Origin: Notospermus geniculatus
Lineage: Eukaryota; Nemertea; Pilidiophora; Heteronemertea; Lineidae
Length of the DNA: 64,000 nucleotides
Direction of reading: 5' to 3'
Assembly (NCBI GenBank): GCA_002633025.1
Contig: NMRB01001217.1
Location: 37,899 to 101,898, forward strand
Positions 27,501 through 42,500 of this stretch are shown piece by piece (position 1 is the first letter of the stretch; the number at the start of each line of letters is the position of its first letter). The translations under genes were made by a program, and so were the position numbers. The notes beneath the pieces are model-generated. The model saw only the letters and a program-made list of their open reading frames with translations, did no database searches and was not told the origin of the DNA.

Positions 27501-30500
27501 CCCCATCAAAATTGGTGATTTCAACTTTGAACATTACAAAGATGCCTTTCTAAATCAATTCATCTCTTACTAATTCTGCCATTTCACCTACGTCATTACA
27601 GACAACCATTTTGAAAAAAATCCCATCTGTACCTGATTACTGAGATCTTAATTAGCAACAAACTAAGCGTGTATTCCACACGTCATTTCGACACAAAACG
27701 TGAAATATTATTCCCTGTCCTGTTTTAGTTGCTTTTATTCTATAATTACCATCTACAATACGTTTCGTGACGCGTTCGTTGCTGTTTTTCAATGCGAAAA
27801 CTAGGTACCATGTGTCGTGATTAGAGCGATAAGCACGCCTCAAGGTATAGAATTATTCCGATAATACTCCGCCTTGGAAAATGACAGTTTGTAGAAAATT
27901 TCAATTAAGACCTGGCAATGAGTCTGGGTAAACATACGAAGTAGTTTTCGTATGGTTTAAGTAGGCCATGTCTCACATTTGATGAGAGATTTCTCGAATT
28001 AATATCTGGACTTAAAAGTAATTCCAGTCAGCATTGATCGTATATTTTTGTGGAGTCGCGGTTTTTTGGTGTCTCATAACTACATGTAGCAGTCATATGG
28101 TCTCAAGTTCGAATCCCCCGCGCCCTTAATCAAGTCGTGACTAGGCACTTTCCCACGGGCTTAGTTAATCTGCGTTAAAGTGCAAAATAACGTATAAAAA
28201 GCCCACTACAGTCCAATGGATGAAAGCAACAGGCGAACACTCTGAACAGAGGCGGTTTTCTCAAACAACTGTGCGTCAATGCAAGCGCTCTTTCCAAATG
28301 TCAACAATGACCAAAAACACTGAGGCTGAAATATGTCGGCGAAATTATTTTTGACATTCTTTCACTAACATGAGAAAATATCAATAAAAACAATGGAAAT
28401 TGATGGAAACAACTTTATATTTTGGGGAAACAGTCTGCCGCCGCTACGTACAAAGCTAATGCGCTTCTGTTTACAATGCTGACATTTTAAGGTAAAAAAC
28501 ATTCCTGCTCACAATTTCTTACTTCAATCAATATATATAATATGATGACACAGGGAATCTGGTTAATCAAAGGTATTTTTATGAGTTATCATGCACCGGG
28601 AATTAATGAGTTGAAAGTTTTTAAATTGGAAGGTTGCAACGAAACACACGTTGAAAAAGACAACAATAATGTCAGCCATTAGCCAGTAATCCTTCGTAAT
28701 TTGCGTTGCTTTATTTCAAATATTTCAAATATAATCTGGGCGCGTTTCCTATTAACTTTATATCTATCCTGAAACCGACCTTACTAATAATATCTGTGGA
28801 CGGTTCATTCTATTTTATACCCAATTACAAATCTGTAAAACAGTAATTCTTGTAATGTATCATCTGATAAGCCCTCTGGCTTGATGTTAAAATGCATAAG
28901 TTTTTTTGTATGTGCAAAGGGAAAATTCAGCCTTGTAAGAACAAAAGGAACGACTGATCAAAATGTTTCTCGACGCAGTGCAACAGATTGGAGACGTCGG
29001 AAAAAGAGGTACAACTGCTCACAGCGCCTCCCAGTGGCGGTTATTGGCAGGTACCTCATTGGCCAACCACACTTCGAAATAAAAAACGACAAAGGAGTGA
29101 GGCGCATTTTATTGTTACAAGTACCTTCTGTTGATGCGTTCATCTTGATGCACTTAGACGTTGGTAAATCGTAGCAGAACTGCTGAAAAATATTTGCTTC
29201 ACATCCGAGATTGAGACGATGATTCAACGCTTGTTGAAGAGTCAAAACGGTACGACCAATTCAACTTTCTTAGCTATTGGAAAATATGCACCGCAGAAAA
29301 TTTGCCTGCCAAAAAAACAAAACCACAGTCCTTTTTAAGTAGTCTTGTGCACTGATGACAATAATATCAGCTCAAGTCTACCAACGACAACTGATTTTCC
29401 GCTGATGTGTCAGGGTAAGGCTTTACGTAATCCAGCAATAATTGCCTGCGTCACGAACGCACAGAAGCAACTGAGGTATCTGTCCACCAACACTTTTTGC
29501 CAATCACGTCATTTCCCAAAGCCCAAATCTCCATTGCTAAAAACACTAATTAAAAAACACCACCTGCGCGCGAGACTGAGTGACGGTGGACACGTCCCTG
29601 AGTACAGTCTCTTCACCAGCTTTCATTCGACACAAAAACTTGGTCAACAAGCTGAGACTGGAGGGAGACAGACAGAGAAAGCGTGTAGAAAAAATATCCA
29701 TTTCGTTGTAGTTCTAGATCTAGAATAAAAAGGTATGTTGCCTTTCTGTCACAAAACGCCATCCGCTTCTCATTAGAGATCAGTGCATTTTCGCTTGGCG
29801 AACTTTCTGATGATGCTCCACTCTGCTGTAGACAGTAAAGTGCACCTCGGCAGAAAAAAAACGGTCGTCATCTTTCCCCTTCTCACATTCCTGTTCCCAC
29901 GTCTTTACTATTTTCCGCTCGTTCTCCTCTCTAAGTGCCCGTTCCTGCATGGCTTATGATTCTTTCAAATCGCTAATTTTCTTGTCAAATTCTTTCCTCC
30001 AACACATTCTTGGTAACACGGTCAGGTTCATTCTTCAGCTGTTCCTGGGTGTGGCTCTCTTCCATCTCCCGTGTGGTTGCAAGTGAGGGCCTGATCAGGT
30101 TATGTTAGGATTGCTACCGAGATATACTTTTCTGTCCATTCTCATCTCGGGTGATTTTGCATTATGTGTACATAGCTGGGAATGAGGTAATGATCGTGGT
30201 TGGGGACGAGGTTGGGAGCGAGTTTGGAGACGAGGTTGGGAACGATGTTGTGGGCGAGGATCTTGACGAAGTTAGGGACGAGGTTGGGGACGAGGTTGGA
30301 AACAAGGATGAGAACGTTGCTGAGGGCCCTCCATGCTCGGCAGGGCGGGGGCGTTCCCTTGCAGATAACAGCACACTCCCGACCCCAAATACACTTCACC
30401 CTATAACGACGAATAGTATCTGCATCAGTTCATTCAGCCAGCGGTGGCGAAAGAAGAGAAATCGCTGATAGTCCCCTCCAACTGATACCTTTCCGAACTT

Positions 30501-33500
30501 TCCAACTGATTTATAGTCCGTGATGTTAATGATGCTCTTGTGGCTAAACAATTTCCTGCGTGTTGTCAATTTGAAAATTATGAGGTGGAAAGTCATTTGA
30601 CTGGCTTGCAGTTGCAAGTTCAACAATTATTCTCGGTGTAGATTACCTAGGACAGAATTGATGCTTCATAGCGGGTAGTATTTAAGTCTACTGGGATCGA
30701 GTCAAAATTGGACAGGGCTCCAATGCACTATAGTCATCACGTATATTGAAGGACGTTGGGTGCACGAGACTCATTCTTTGCGCAGGAAATCTCAGAAAGT
30801 TTGGCAAGATTCACCGCCCGCATGCACTCGGTCTTTTGATTTTTCGCAGCATTGGGTTTCAAGTATTTCAAAGCACACACAAAATTTCAAGGCAAAAGTG
30901 TTACATTTGTACATATACCCAATTAACCACCAAAAAAGCGTGCAAAAGCTCAGTTGATGTGACAGAGAGGCTGTTCTACTCATGATGGTGAAACTCAATT
31001 AATGTCGTCGTGTGAGTAATCCGTAATTAAGAACAAAAGATCGATAGTCATTTCCGGGTGAAATAGGTAGCGTTTAAAGTTCCATCAGCTCGCCCAATCG
31101 CATGGAATAGGGAGATTCTTGTCACGAAGATACATCAAGAGCCATGATGTGTTGAACTTGGAGGGCTACGTAATGCAGCTCGATAAAGGGCGACGATACT
31201 GGGTGANACACACAAAATTTCAAGGCAAAAGTGTTGCATTGTACCAAAAATAGAAAAGAGAGGTCCTCTCTTATCTATTTTTGATTGTACGTATACCCAA
31301 TTAACCACCAAAAAAGCGTGCAAAAGCTCAGTTGATGTGACAGAGAGGCTGTTCTACTCATGATGGTGAAACTCAATTAATGTCGTCGTGTGAGTAATCC
31401 GTAATTAAGAACAAAAGATCGATAGTCATTTCCGGGTGAAATAGGTAGCGTTTAAAGTTCCATCAGCTCGACGGCCAATCGCATGGAATAGGGAGATTCT
31501 TGTCACGAAAATACATCAAGAGTATTGATGTGTTGAACTTGGAGGGCTACCTAATGCAGCACGATAACGTGCGATGATACTGGGTGATGAAGCCAGCACA
31601 TAACGATCCCACCTGTTACATAACTCAAATAATGCAAAACTATTTTCTGGTCCAGCTCGTCGTGTATTGTAAGGAGCCTTAATAGCCGAATGGTTATCAC
31701 GTCCGCTTAGCAGGCGGCAGGCTCTTCAATCCGTCGGAAGGGACAGTAAGCCGTGGTGCTTTGTAAACCTAGTGTCCTTGCAAGGGCAAGTGAAAGACCC
31801 TTCCAAGTGAGCAGCATGAGTAGCTTTAAATATTCACGACCAGGGCCAATAATGCTTCGGCTTCGGCACTGATGGAAAAAAACTAATACAAATATATCGT
31901 GTAAGACATTTTTCAGGACTGAATAGACCGCAACTGATAAAACCCATCCGCACGTTAAAACAAAAGTACTTCGTACTACAAGCAAAATCCATTCCTTCGA
32001 ATCTTAAAAACACCAGGGCGTAGATTTTGTTTTATTTTATACCATTTAGTGTTTTGTGCAATTCTGCTATTCACAATTACTGAGGTACTGAATTCACTCG
32101 AGGTTAACAAATTTCGCAACGAATTCTGTAATTTTTGATCACCCACCGTCTCTGTGCAGCAGCAGATAATGGACCTGTCAGTTATAATTTGACGAATTTG
32201 ACGGCTGTGTACACCACGATTTAACAGCAGACATTGCAGACACTCTCTATGCAAGAAAACAGCAAGGCGTGTAGCACCTGTCATCATCAGTGACAGCGGT
32301 TCAGGCGACAGACAAGCATATTGTAACAGCAACACTAAGTGCACGAAAGCATTTTCAAATATCCGATTGCTCTCAAGAGAAAGTAGATTCCATTAAGAAC
32401 CCATGTAACTTTTTCTTCAAGGAAATTCTTATTGGAATGAGTAGGAATATGCCACAAAAGAATGTAATTGTAACCTTTCGGTGAGGAGGCGCTCAAGAAC
32501 TGCTGCTATAACTCGTCTGAAGCATCTAAGTGGGATTTCCTCTCGTCTTGAGCATCTAAGTGATGTTTCCTTTGATAATGGTACAAATGTTATTTTAGAG
32601 ATGTGCTTTATATCGTAAGTGAATTTGATAGCAATATCACGTGGCATGATAAAGTTCATTTTTCCGACCCGTTTCTAATACAGCGGATTTCGCTATGGTT
32701 TGCGGCGATCGGTGCGGTTTTCACAGGGTTTTGGATAATCCTTCGACGGTTTAACAATACCTGGCCTATTGGTTATCCCAATGCCTGTGAAAACCGCTCC
32801 GCTCGCCGCAAGCGGAGGCGGACTCCGCTGTAGTGAAAACGGGCTTTAAAGCCCTGTTTCCACAAGACCGGTTTTTCGCTGCGGTTTGCGGCGCCGGGTT
32901 TTTTTCAGAGGGTTTTGGATAATCCTTCGATGGTTTAACAATACATGGCGTGTTAATTATCCCAATGCCTGTGAAAACCGCCCCGGCGCCGCAAACCGCT
33001 GCGGAAACCGTTGTAGTGGAGGGCCTTACATGTAACAGACAAGTCTGGACTGGACGCATTTGGCAGTGTAATGCGGTGCTTACATGACGAAAACGCGGCT
33101 TTTTATATTTCAGAAATACATAGGCTACAAATGCCAACCTACTACGTATTTCTTCAATCCTCTTAATTGCAATTCATATTATATCCAATTTAGTTGCAGT
33201 AATTCATCGCTTGCTCCAAGGCCAAACATTAAAACGAGACTATATGGCACATAACTCGAGGCATTACGAAAATACACGAGCGAACTGAAGCCATTTACGA
33301 ATTCGAGATTTTCCAAGTGTGAATTTCACTAATTAAAGAAGACATTAGCAAGAGTCGCCTGATGTGCGAGCATCAGGTGGAGTTTATTCCCGCATTTCAG
33401 CGTCACAGTTTAATAAAATTAGGACACGAAAGCCGCGAGGGATTGGAAAGATAATGATGCTCCTTTTGCTAAAACGAGTCACGCGAACGTCGTCGACGTC

Positions 33501-36500
33501 AAGTAGATCTGGAAAAGTTCGAAAATCGATTCTGCGGCTTTGAAAAATGAACGAATTGGTTTTCCGATGATTCGACTTGCCAGTTAAATGAACCTGTTAC
33601 TCAATATCATGGTAGCAGTGAAGAATTCTAAGAAAGCAGTTAACTGTCATGGGAACTTTGCGTCAAACTCGAGAAAGTACAGGAGGGCATGTTACAAACG
33701 TATATGAAACTGACTTGCACGTCGTATGCACGTGTGTGCCGTGACATTCCAAAAGTATCTGATGGGCATTGACGTAACAGTGACTTTTGTATTGTGTTGA
33801 TGTGACATTTCAAAATGTGTTGACGTTTGGAATGTCACGGCAAATACGTGTAACAGACGTGTACATATACTGGACTTTCGCCCTCGTAACGTCCGCTGTA
33901 GAGTTGCCGCGCATGTGCAGATAGTAGGGGACCACGGCAGGGCATTCAGGCCTACTGGTAAATCTACACGTAGGCTTACACCTCATCTGTAGGACAACCT
34001 ATCGTGGTCTTGTGGTGTACACCCTGTGGAGATCGGGCAGGACGTTAGGAGGGCAAAGGGCCAGTAAATTCAACATGTTAGGGAGGTTTCGAAATCAAAT
34101 GATAAACGTAAACGTTAACGACAACTTTATTTTTGTACCGAAAATGCAATGCAAAATCTGGTTAATGTGTAGTATGAAAAATAACGTTGTCGTAGCGTTT
34201 TGGTTCATCGTTTGATTTCGAAACCTCCCCAATGAGCCGTACTCACAATCGCAGCCTTAAGAATGTTTAAGATATACTTGTGTGTAACTTCAACCAATGC
34301 ACAGCCATTTTCGTTGTATTTGCCATATTATTAAACACCATTTATGAATATGGCCCATGTGTGCACTCTTCAAATGAACTGAGTGACTGTCAAGACTGTT
34401 GTTGATGTAGTTAACAGGATGACTGATTCCTCAATAACCGTGACCAACCTATGTTCATTAGTTTATTTTCTTTTCTCTTCAGCTACAAAACAGGACATCT
34501 CAAAATCAATAAACAGACTGATCGACGATCTCAGACTTCACAAAGGTAAGACAGTATTGGTTGCTGATGTTGTAGGTTAGGAGTAGTTGGTGTGAGTTGT
34601 GGATATCGTCTTCTTTGTTTCGGGGAAAATCATCTCGTTACATTTCTGGAAACATCGATGCGATGACGGGATCAAAAAGCATAACATTCAGTCCAATTAC
34701 CAACACCGCAACGCACTCGCGAAAAACCCACATTGCACCGATCGGTGTTGGAATTTAATTCATCACGAGCGAAGACACCTGTTTTTCGTTTCGCTGCTCA
34801 CAGTTCGCCTTTTAGTGATAATCTGTCACCAGCCAAACAGCGCGTGAATGTTTTTCATTTATGACATGATTTTCTGCGTCACTGAACTATCTATCGACAT
34901 AACATGGATTTTCTAATGTTTAAGTATGTCAAGGCCGTACAGCTACTTGACCTTGATTTGTCCTTGAAAATCGAGGCATTCAATTGGCCATTAAGCATGC
35001 AGTCACTGATCATGCGCACAGATGATGCCAGGGGAGCAATGACGAGGCTTAAATTATAGTTACAACTGCTAATGGCAGTCACATTATGATGACGCTTGAG
35101 AAGTGAAATAACGAATGCAGCCGCTCCTTTTCCAAAAAGAAAATTTTCTTAAACTAATTAGGCCGTCGATTTTTGCCTAATTAAAGCTGGCATATGTAAT
35201 TACGGATTCTGCAACTGTGTGGAAGCTTGATGTTGGTGTTGCGATATGTTAGGGCGGGGAACACCAAAAAATGTGCCAAAACCTAGACTGCAGTTGTTTG
35301 CCAGTTTTAACTGGCAAACAAAGAAAGGTTGATTTGGTGAACGCCTCTTCGTTCAGGAAATTTATACGCATGTTGCGCAGTAACCAAAGATGTATAAAAT
35401 CATGCATCAAATTTAAAGTTGGTAGTTGATCGCATGGCGCAATATCATACATTATACATGTCAGAGTCACTTTTAACATGCAATACTTGCAAGAAATCAT
35501 GCATGAAACAAAATGTTTGTTAACCTAATGCTTCTCCTGGCGCCTTTTGTCCTGGTTTCAATGCAGGGACAGTTTGATATGTTTTCTATTCCCCTCCCAT
35601 GCTGTTTACATGACAACATGATATACACTATATTTCATCTCGTGTTTGTTGAGATGAATATGAAATAATGGCGTTGTCAATTCCATGTTTGAGGAGTTAA
35701 ACTCGAAACAATGACGGCTGATTTGATAACAATGGGGGCAACGGAACTGCATTCAATGTACGAAATTAAAATGCGCTGACGCTTCTACTTGATGAGTTAT
35801 TACCTATACTGAAATTGACAGTGCATATGTGTCTCGCTGTGAGTACTGAGTCATATCATGAAATAGGCTAGTCTGCAGACTGACTTTGTAAAGCGGGCAC
35901 AGGCAGCACACCAGACGAGTTGTGGGCGATATCCCAGGTAAACTCCCTACGCAGTGAGTCGCGCCCCCTTCGGTTTACTCGCTCTCCACAACTGCTTTAC
36001 TTCGTGGAAGTCGCCGCGTTTGGTCAACAGATGGCGTCAGGGCCTGGCGCGAGTTTTCCAAAAAAAAAAAAAAAAAAAAAAAATTTTTTTTTTTAGTTTT
36101 AGGGCATGGCGCCCTAGGGGGTTAAAAAAGGGCACAATGGCGCCCCCTTTTGGGGGCATGGCGCGGCGCCACTCTAAAATGGCCTAGATATAACACTGTC
36201 AGTACTGAGTCATATCATGAATTAGGCTAGTCTGCAGGCTGAGTTTGTAAACCGGGCACTGGCAGCACACCAGACGAGTTGTGGGCGATATCCCAGGCGA
36301 CCTGGAGCCATGTTCCCGAAGCCATCATCGTTAGGTTAACGATGTCGTTAGAACTGGGAAAATGCATAGCGTAACGACATCGTTAACCTAACGACGGCTT
36401 CGGGAACATTGGTCCTGGGCCGACCGCACAGAAGTCCGATAGTGCTACCGGCGCCTATCGGCAGTTAGTTATAACGCCGACAGGCACCGAAAGTCGGCCC

Positions 36501-39500
36501 TGATCACCACCGATCTTCTCGCCAGCCACCGCAGACTAGCAGATATCGGTTTTGGTATTGTATGATATTGGGCGATCATCTCTGGCGAGAAGATTCCAGG
36601 CATCGCTGTCCAGCATGTCACGCTCCCTCGCCGGAGTTGCTCCCTCGACAGAACCACTATTCCTTCGTGAGAATTCCCTCGATGGAATCGACTCATTTTA
36701 TCAATGGCTCTCAGATGGCGCTCGTCACGCTGCTTTCAGAACTGTTTGGCCCGTTGGCAACGGATGTTCTTGTGCTACCATGGCTACGAACCGCTCGGCC
36801 AATGAAAAAGTGTCTCAAGCCAGCTTGGTTACCGGTTGCTCGGTGCTCTCATTGGTCGACTCTCTCAGCGCCATCTGTTGACCGAACGCGGCGAATTTTA
36901 CGAAGTAAGGGTAGGGACACACCTGACGCGATTCGCATGCGATACGGCAACGCATGCGTCAAAACCTTTGTTTGGGTGCAGTGCGGCGGAAAATAACAAA
37001 GGCGTTGTCGCATGCGTCATAGAATCGCGTAAGGGTAGGGACACACCTAACGCGATTCGCATGCGATAGGGCTACGCATGCGTCAAAACCATTGTTTGCG
37101 TGCAGTGCGGCGTAAAATAACAAAGGCGTTGCCGCATGCGTCGACGAATCGCGTTAGGTGTGTCCCTACCTTTAGGTGTGTTCCTACCCTTAAGCAGTTG
37201 TGGAGAGCGAGTAAACAGAAGGGGGCGCGACTCACAACTGCGTAGGGAGTTTAGCCTGCGTTTGCACACTGATGCTGATGACAGGAAATCACGGTCAGGT
37301 CGCTTTTTTGTGTGCTCCTCTCCTGCAGTTAGTTATAACGCCGACAGGCACCGAAAGTTGGCCCTGATCACCACCGATCTTCTCGCCAGCCACCGCAGAC
37401 TAGCAGATATCGGTTTGGGTATTGTATGATATTGGGCGATCATCTCTGGCGAGAAGATTCCAGGCATCACTGTCCAGCACACACCTGACGTCAACAGCCG
37501 ATTTTGATAGGTGCCGATCAGGGCGGACCGCACAGAAAGTCCGATAGTGCTTTCGGTGCCTATCGGCGGTTTAGTTAATGGGAAAATGCGTTATAACTAA
37601 CTGCCGATAGGCGCCAGTAGCACTATCGGACTTTCTGCGCGGTCCGCCCTGCTGCTCGCTTGCGATATCGCCTGGTGTGCTGCTGCCTTTATACAGAGTG
37701 TGCCTCAAAATGATTACCAACGATTCGATTACATGTAGAATGGTTTATACGAAACGGCATCGATGCTTAATCCGGGAATTTATTTTCTGCGTCAAGTTGG
37801 GAAATGGCACGAGTTACCAAACTGAAATTAGACCCCATTCTTACTAACCTTGTTTTACCATCCGCTAATTTCAATGAGGTAGACAGTGATCGACTCATCA
37901 GTGTGTCCAGAATGGCTTTGTAAACTAATAAAGCCTGATTATTGACATAAGTGGACAGTTTCGATTTCATACATGAGGTAATTGGTAATCTCGGACTGAT
38001 TTATAACACCTGGTGCCCAAGTTCCCAAATGGTGTAACTCGTCGACGAATTAAGACACCGGACGGAATGTTACGGCCACTGAAAGTCGACACGGTGGGTA
38101 CGAGGCGGCAATGACGTCCTTTATATGCGGCGGCGGTTTTGCCCCTCCGGACGTCGCAAAGCAATTGCGTGATACAAATATGTCTTCACCTTTCGCTTCT
38201 CGTGGGAATCTAAGTCTGAAGTATTGTCATTGATGCCGACATCGCGACCAAGTAGTAGGCGATTCGCTTCTTTTTTGCTCATGCACTAGGTTCTGTGCCT
38301 GTTTTTTAACTTGAATTCTGTTTTCCAACGAACACGATCAAATTTTTCATCCAATGTTTTTAGAAATTCAGATTCAGGGCCTATTAGGGCTTCAGTGTAT
38401 TAACCCCCATGTAAACCTTTGACCATACGCAGACAACTGGATGGAAAATTTGATCGTGTTCGGTGGCCATTACGATTTGTTTATTTCTCATAATGATTTA
38501 AATGTTTGTTGGACATCGGCGGGGTACAGAACACATCCCAGCCTTAGAATTCTTTTCTTGAACTATTATTTAGAGGGTCTTTGCTTACCCAACCGAACCG
38601 AAGTTATCTGTTGATATGAAAACTACGGGGGTATTTAGGCGTTTGTCTAAATGGTCTTCTACCGTGACATGAGCCAATCAGTCATCCTCCTCCATTCTCC
38701 ATCAGAGAAGATGACAGCGCACGCGGCAATCATAAGAAAACCACGCTCATCATTTGTCATGGTGAATTTCCTTCGCAGGAAGGACTACCACTGGTCCACG
38801 ATGACTTTGACCAAGAATTTTCATGGCGGCTAATAAATTAATGGGCCTTGATGCGTCTAGGTTTGTTTTAACCCCAACTCCGGTAACAGTACCCCCATGA
38901 TGACCAAGGGGTACAACCTCGTTGACAAAATGTACCCTCTGCGTGGTACAAAACGTAGTACGTGAAGCATCAGAAGCTGCGTATAATTGTATTTTTTCTA
39001 TTATTACACAACAATTGACGGTTTCTAGTAATCCCCTATTTTCTTGTATGTTGTAATCCCAAACTTAGTCCCTCCCTGCTCCACCACTATTTCTGTCCTC
39101 AGCTTAGGGGCCGGGAGATGATCAGACCATGTGTTGACAAATTATGGCTATTTTCATTTTATCGTGTGAAAGCCTAGTTATCAGACTGGGCCGTCACGCG
39201 GTACCGTGATGGAAACGTGCACGTGACTTTGTCGCGCCCAACCGCGCAATGATTGTACAAAATACAATATTTGTTTCGGCAGAAAACACCTACAATCCTG
39301 CGTGGAGGGGACGGAAACTTCTCACCGTAAATTTATACAATTTTTGTCAATAAACAAGCAAGAATTCACTGTGTCATGCTCACGTTTAAAGATTTTACAG
39401 GCAATTTTCGACCGAAATTTACCTCGACAGCCGTAATGGCAGGCCTGCCATGCCTACCTGCATTATATGCCATTTTCGGCGCCATAAACGCCGGCCAAGC

Positions 39501-42500
39501 CTGAAATTCAGTTCAGGTATGTAGATAAGATGATAGAGATTGCATTTGGACAGGTCATTTCAAAATGACCCTTTTTTTAAACGATTGACGCTTTTTTGAA
39601 ATTAGACGTGCTAAAGTCTCTTATCTTCGGGTGGCCTCGGTTAGCCGCGATTGTTGTTGTAATCTTCACAAGTAAACCATTGTAAAACGTTCACTTCAAC
39701 TGCCCCGTGATATCACGGTGCAGCGCGACGACCATTCCCACCATGCTCGGCGAGCAGTTGTGCGGTTGCGCCACATTCGATCCACTTCCTCTTTTCACCA
39801 CGGAAGTCACGGTAAAGCGCGAATCACGGTACCACGTGACGGCCCAGTCTGGTTATACTACGGCCTGTTCGCACGGAATCTGTTCGAACCGTAACGAGGC
39901 CAGTTCACTTGCTTTTTTACAGTCAAAAAACACTGCGACCTGTACTATCCTTCCCTTTTTTGTAAATAAAGTAAGTTAACTGGTCTCGAACCGGATCGAA
40001 CCGACAATCCCTCGACTCCGCCTTGTGATAAAACCAACTAGACGAGCGTTTCATTTGAAGGATCATGCTTTCTCGATGAACTCGCATCAACCAGGGGACT
40101 CCAGAAGGGATGACACTCTAACCAAGTGTCATGTGTCTGACCATCTCTCCTTGCCTCTCTGTATACTGTGGTGCTCCCTCATCCCCTCCGAGACAAGCTT
40201 GCTAAACACCGTTATCACTATTACAACCATTTCCACGTAATGCCAAGTCGTTCTTTTACGGCCGCCAAAGGAAGGGACATTCCCTCGGCGAGGGGAGTAA
40301 AAAAACAGACAAGTTATTGGTAGCCTCAACTCAATCCTCCAATGGCCAACTGTCGTGACTCGCTGCCACCATCGCGCAGCACTGAAGTGATAACGATGTC
40401 TTAACAACTTCTCCCGGCTTTTTATGTTGTCTGTTTATTTAGTTCCCGTTTTGTTTTTGCTCCCTAGCCGCCGAGACCGAAGACGAGAAAGAACTGATCA
40501 AGATTGTCCAAGCCTTCTCTGCCAAACTCAGAGAACTCCAGGAAGGTATGTAGTAGCTGTCGCATGTACATGTACGCTGCATCTCATTATTATAGAGTTT
40601 TCGCAAAGCCCCCGAAACGCCAACGCGAACGTCTATCCTTTTGTTCGGTGCTCTCTTCGTGGCATCGAACAATGCGTTTGAAGTTCGCGCTGGCGTTTTG
40701 GGGGCTTTGCGAAAACTCCCTTTTCGTGAAGAAAAATGTACAGTACAACGCGTGAGCAGTGCTTCTGTAGTATTCTAAGCAGATATAGTACGAGTTGGAA
40801 ACGAGACCAAGTTTTTAAAGGGGGCCGCTTCGTAATGGCTTTCATGGCAAGACACTCACTGGCACATGAAGGAGAAAAATTTCAAAGTTACTTTTCGGTA
40901 TGCATTTAATGTGAATGAGAAGACGCACATCCGTCGTAAAGTCGGCCATATTCCGTTGAGGTATCTGATTAAACAATTGGTGCTTAAATCGTAACACTTT
41001 CATGATTGCCTAAAAGCTAATGGCATGTAAAAACAACTGCATGGGAAGAATGCATGGAAAGGAGAGTGATGACCCGTGTTCCTCAGCTGCTGTCCTGAAA
41101 GTGTTTTCGCAGACAAATGTAACGAACAGAAATAAACTATGGGCCACTGAAAAACCCTTAGGAAATCTATGATTAGATACACCTGAGAATGAACCACTTG
41201 TACACATGATGTACATACCGGTGCTCCAAAGTGTAAAGCGACCCATACACGTCCAATATTATTGCACAATATGAGGATCAAAATGGGCAATATTATTGCC
41301 AATCTTTCTTCTACCCATCATGCCAGAAGCACATGCCCCATTAGGGCCCCATATTGTGCAATAACATTGGATGGTGTGTCTTGGCCTTAACAGGCATGCA
41401 ATAAAAAGGACTTCCCCTTTTACATTTTAGTTCAAGATATCAGCCAGCAAAAAGCAATTAAATTTTAAAAAGAATAACTGTCATATTGATGTCTTTTGGT
41501 ATCGCTACCCGAATTCTAATGATGTTATTACTATACTCATCTCCGATCTCAATATCTTTTTCACTGTATCTACCTATAGATTTGTGCAGCAGTGTCCTTC
41601 CTTGCATGGTTTGTAGGGCGCAATATCCTTGTACTCTCTTATACATGTAGGTACAGGACCCACATTCATAAACATACTTAAGTCAAAGTGTGATACTTAT
41701 CTTTTGTGTTGAACAAAGGATAAGTGTCACACTTAGACTTAAGTAGTTTTATGAACATGGGCAAGGAACTAAAGCTGAGGATTTGGACATTAATCCCAAG
41801 AAATTATGTATTGTCCTTCTAGCAAGACAAGGTACATATATAATATCATATGTTGACAGCCGATTTCAGTTAATTTAAAATTCATCATTGAAATGAAATT
41901 ATCAACTACAATTGAAAAGACGTGCATGTTGTTTTTTTTATGTATCCATATTTGTCCTTGTTCTAAAGAAGTCTGGCTTGCCAGTTTGAGAACAACTTGA
42001 TGAAAAACAATATTTTGTTTATCGAAAAAAATACACAAGTTATTGCGATCTACAGAGGTGTAATTGAAAAAATCTGTCTGTCTCTGAAAGACTTTTTTTG
42101 CCCATCTAGGGTGATGCTTGTCTTTCTTTCCTCTGCAAGGTGCAACCCCAGTTTCACAGGCTAAAACCTGCTCTGCACATCAGCAACCTTTTTAAGTCCG
42201 TTATGATGAGGAGAGGAAATCATTTTAAGTTCTATGTAAATTCTACAAAGCAATCTTGACTTAATCATGTCCTTGGAAACAAATAGAATGGAATTTCTCA
42301 GCTGGTATCACTGTGATAGCAGAAGGATTTAATCAAACTTAAATTTCATCCGATGACAAATGACAATCAATAAAAGTGTTACCGACATCGAGTGAAGCCA
42401 ATGTGACGCAACATGGAACTTATCATACGATATGCATGCACCAAAATCGCAGTTGTAAGGTCACAGAGGTCATGCACCAAAATCGCAGTTGTAAGGTCAC

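Larger units (their letters stand above)
35840..37690. repeat. Nested repeat cluster
   Basis: A unit with ACTGAGTCATATCATGAA and CACACCAGACGAGTTGTGG occurs at about 35845-35943 and again at 36203-36298. Between them lie an A-run/T-run (36059-36094) and GC-rich DNA. Then follow hairpin J (36304-36412), partial family F copies, and two P hairpins at 36904-37190. Open frames here are side effects of repeats. Confidence 0.7.

Noticed and set aside
29345-29728. 127-residue plus-strand open frame
   Set aside because: No splice consistency with the main gene (phase 1 reading stops early) and ordinary intron-like composition.
30151-30468. 105-residue acidic open frame
   Set aside because: Caused by the 12-bp G-rich tandem repeat.
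36562-36996. 144-residue open frame
   Set aside because: Made of partial family F and P repeats in the nested cluster.
36836-37069. Open frames over GCATGCG-rich DNA
   Set aside because: Arms of family P hairpins, not genes.
37767-37970. 67-codon minus-strand ORF with a possible donor (AAG|GTTAGT)
   Set aside because: The acceptor side is weak and no partner exons were found.
39707-39979. 90-residue plus-strand open frame
   Set aside because: Mostly inside the 672-bp Harbinger-like element and its right end; no transposase similarity.
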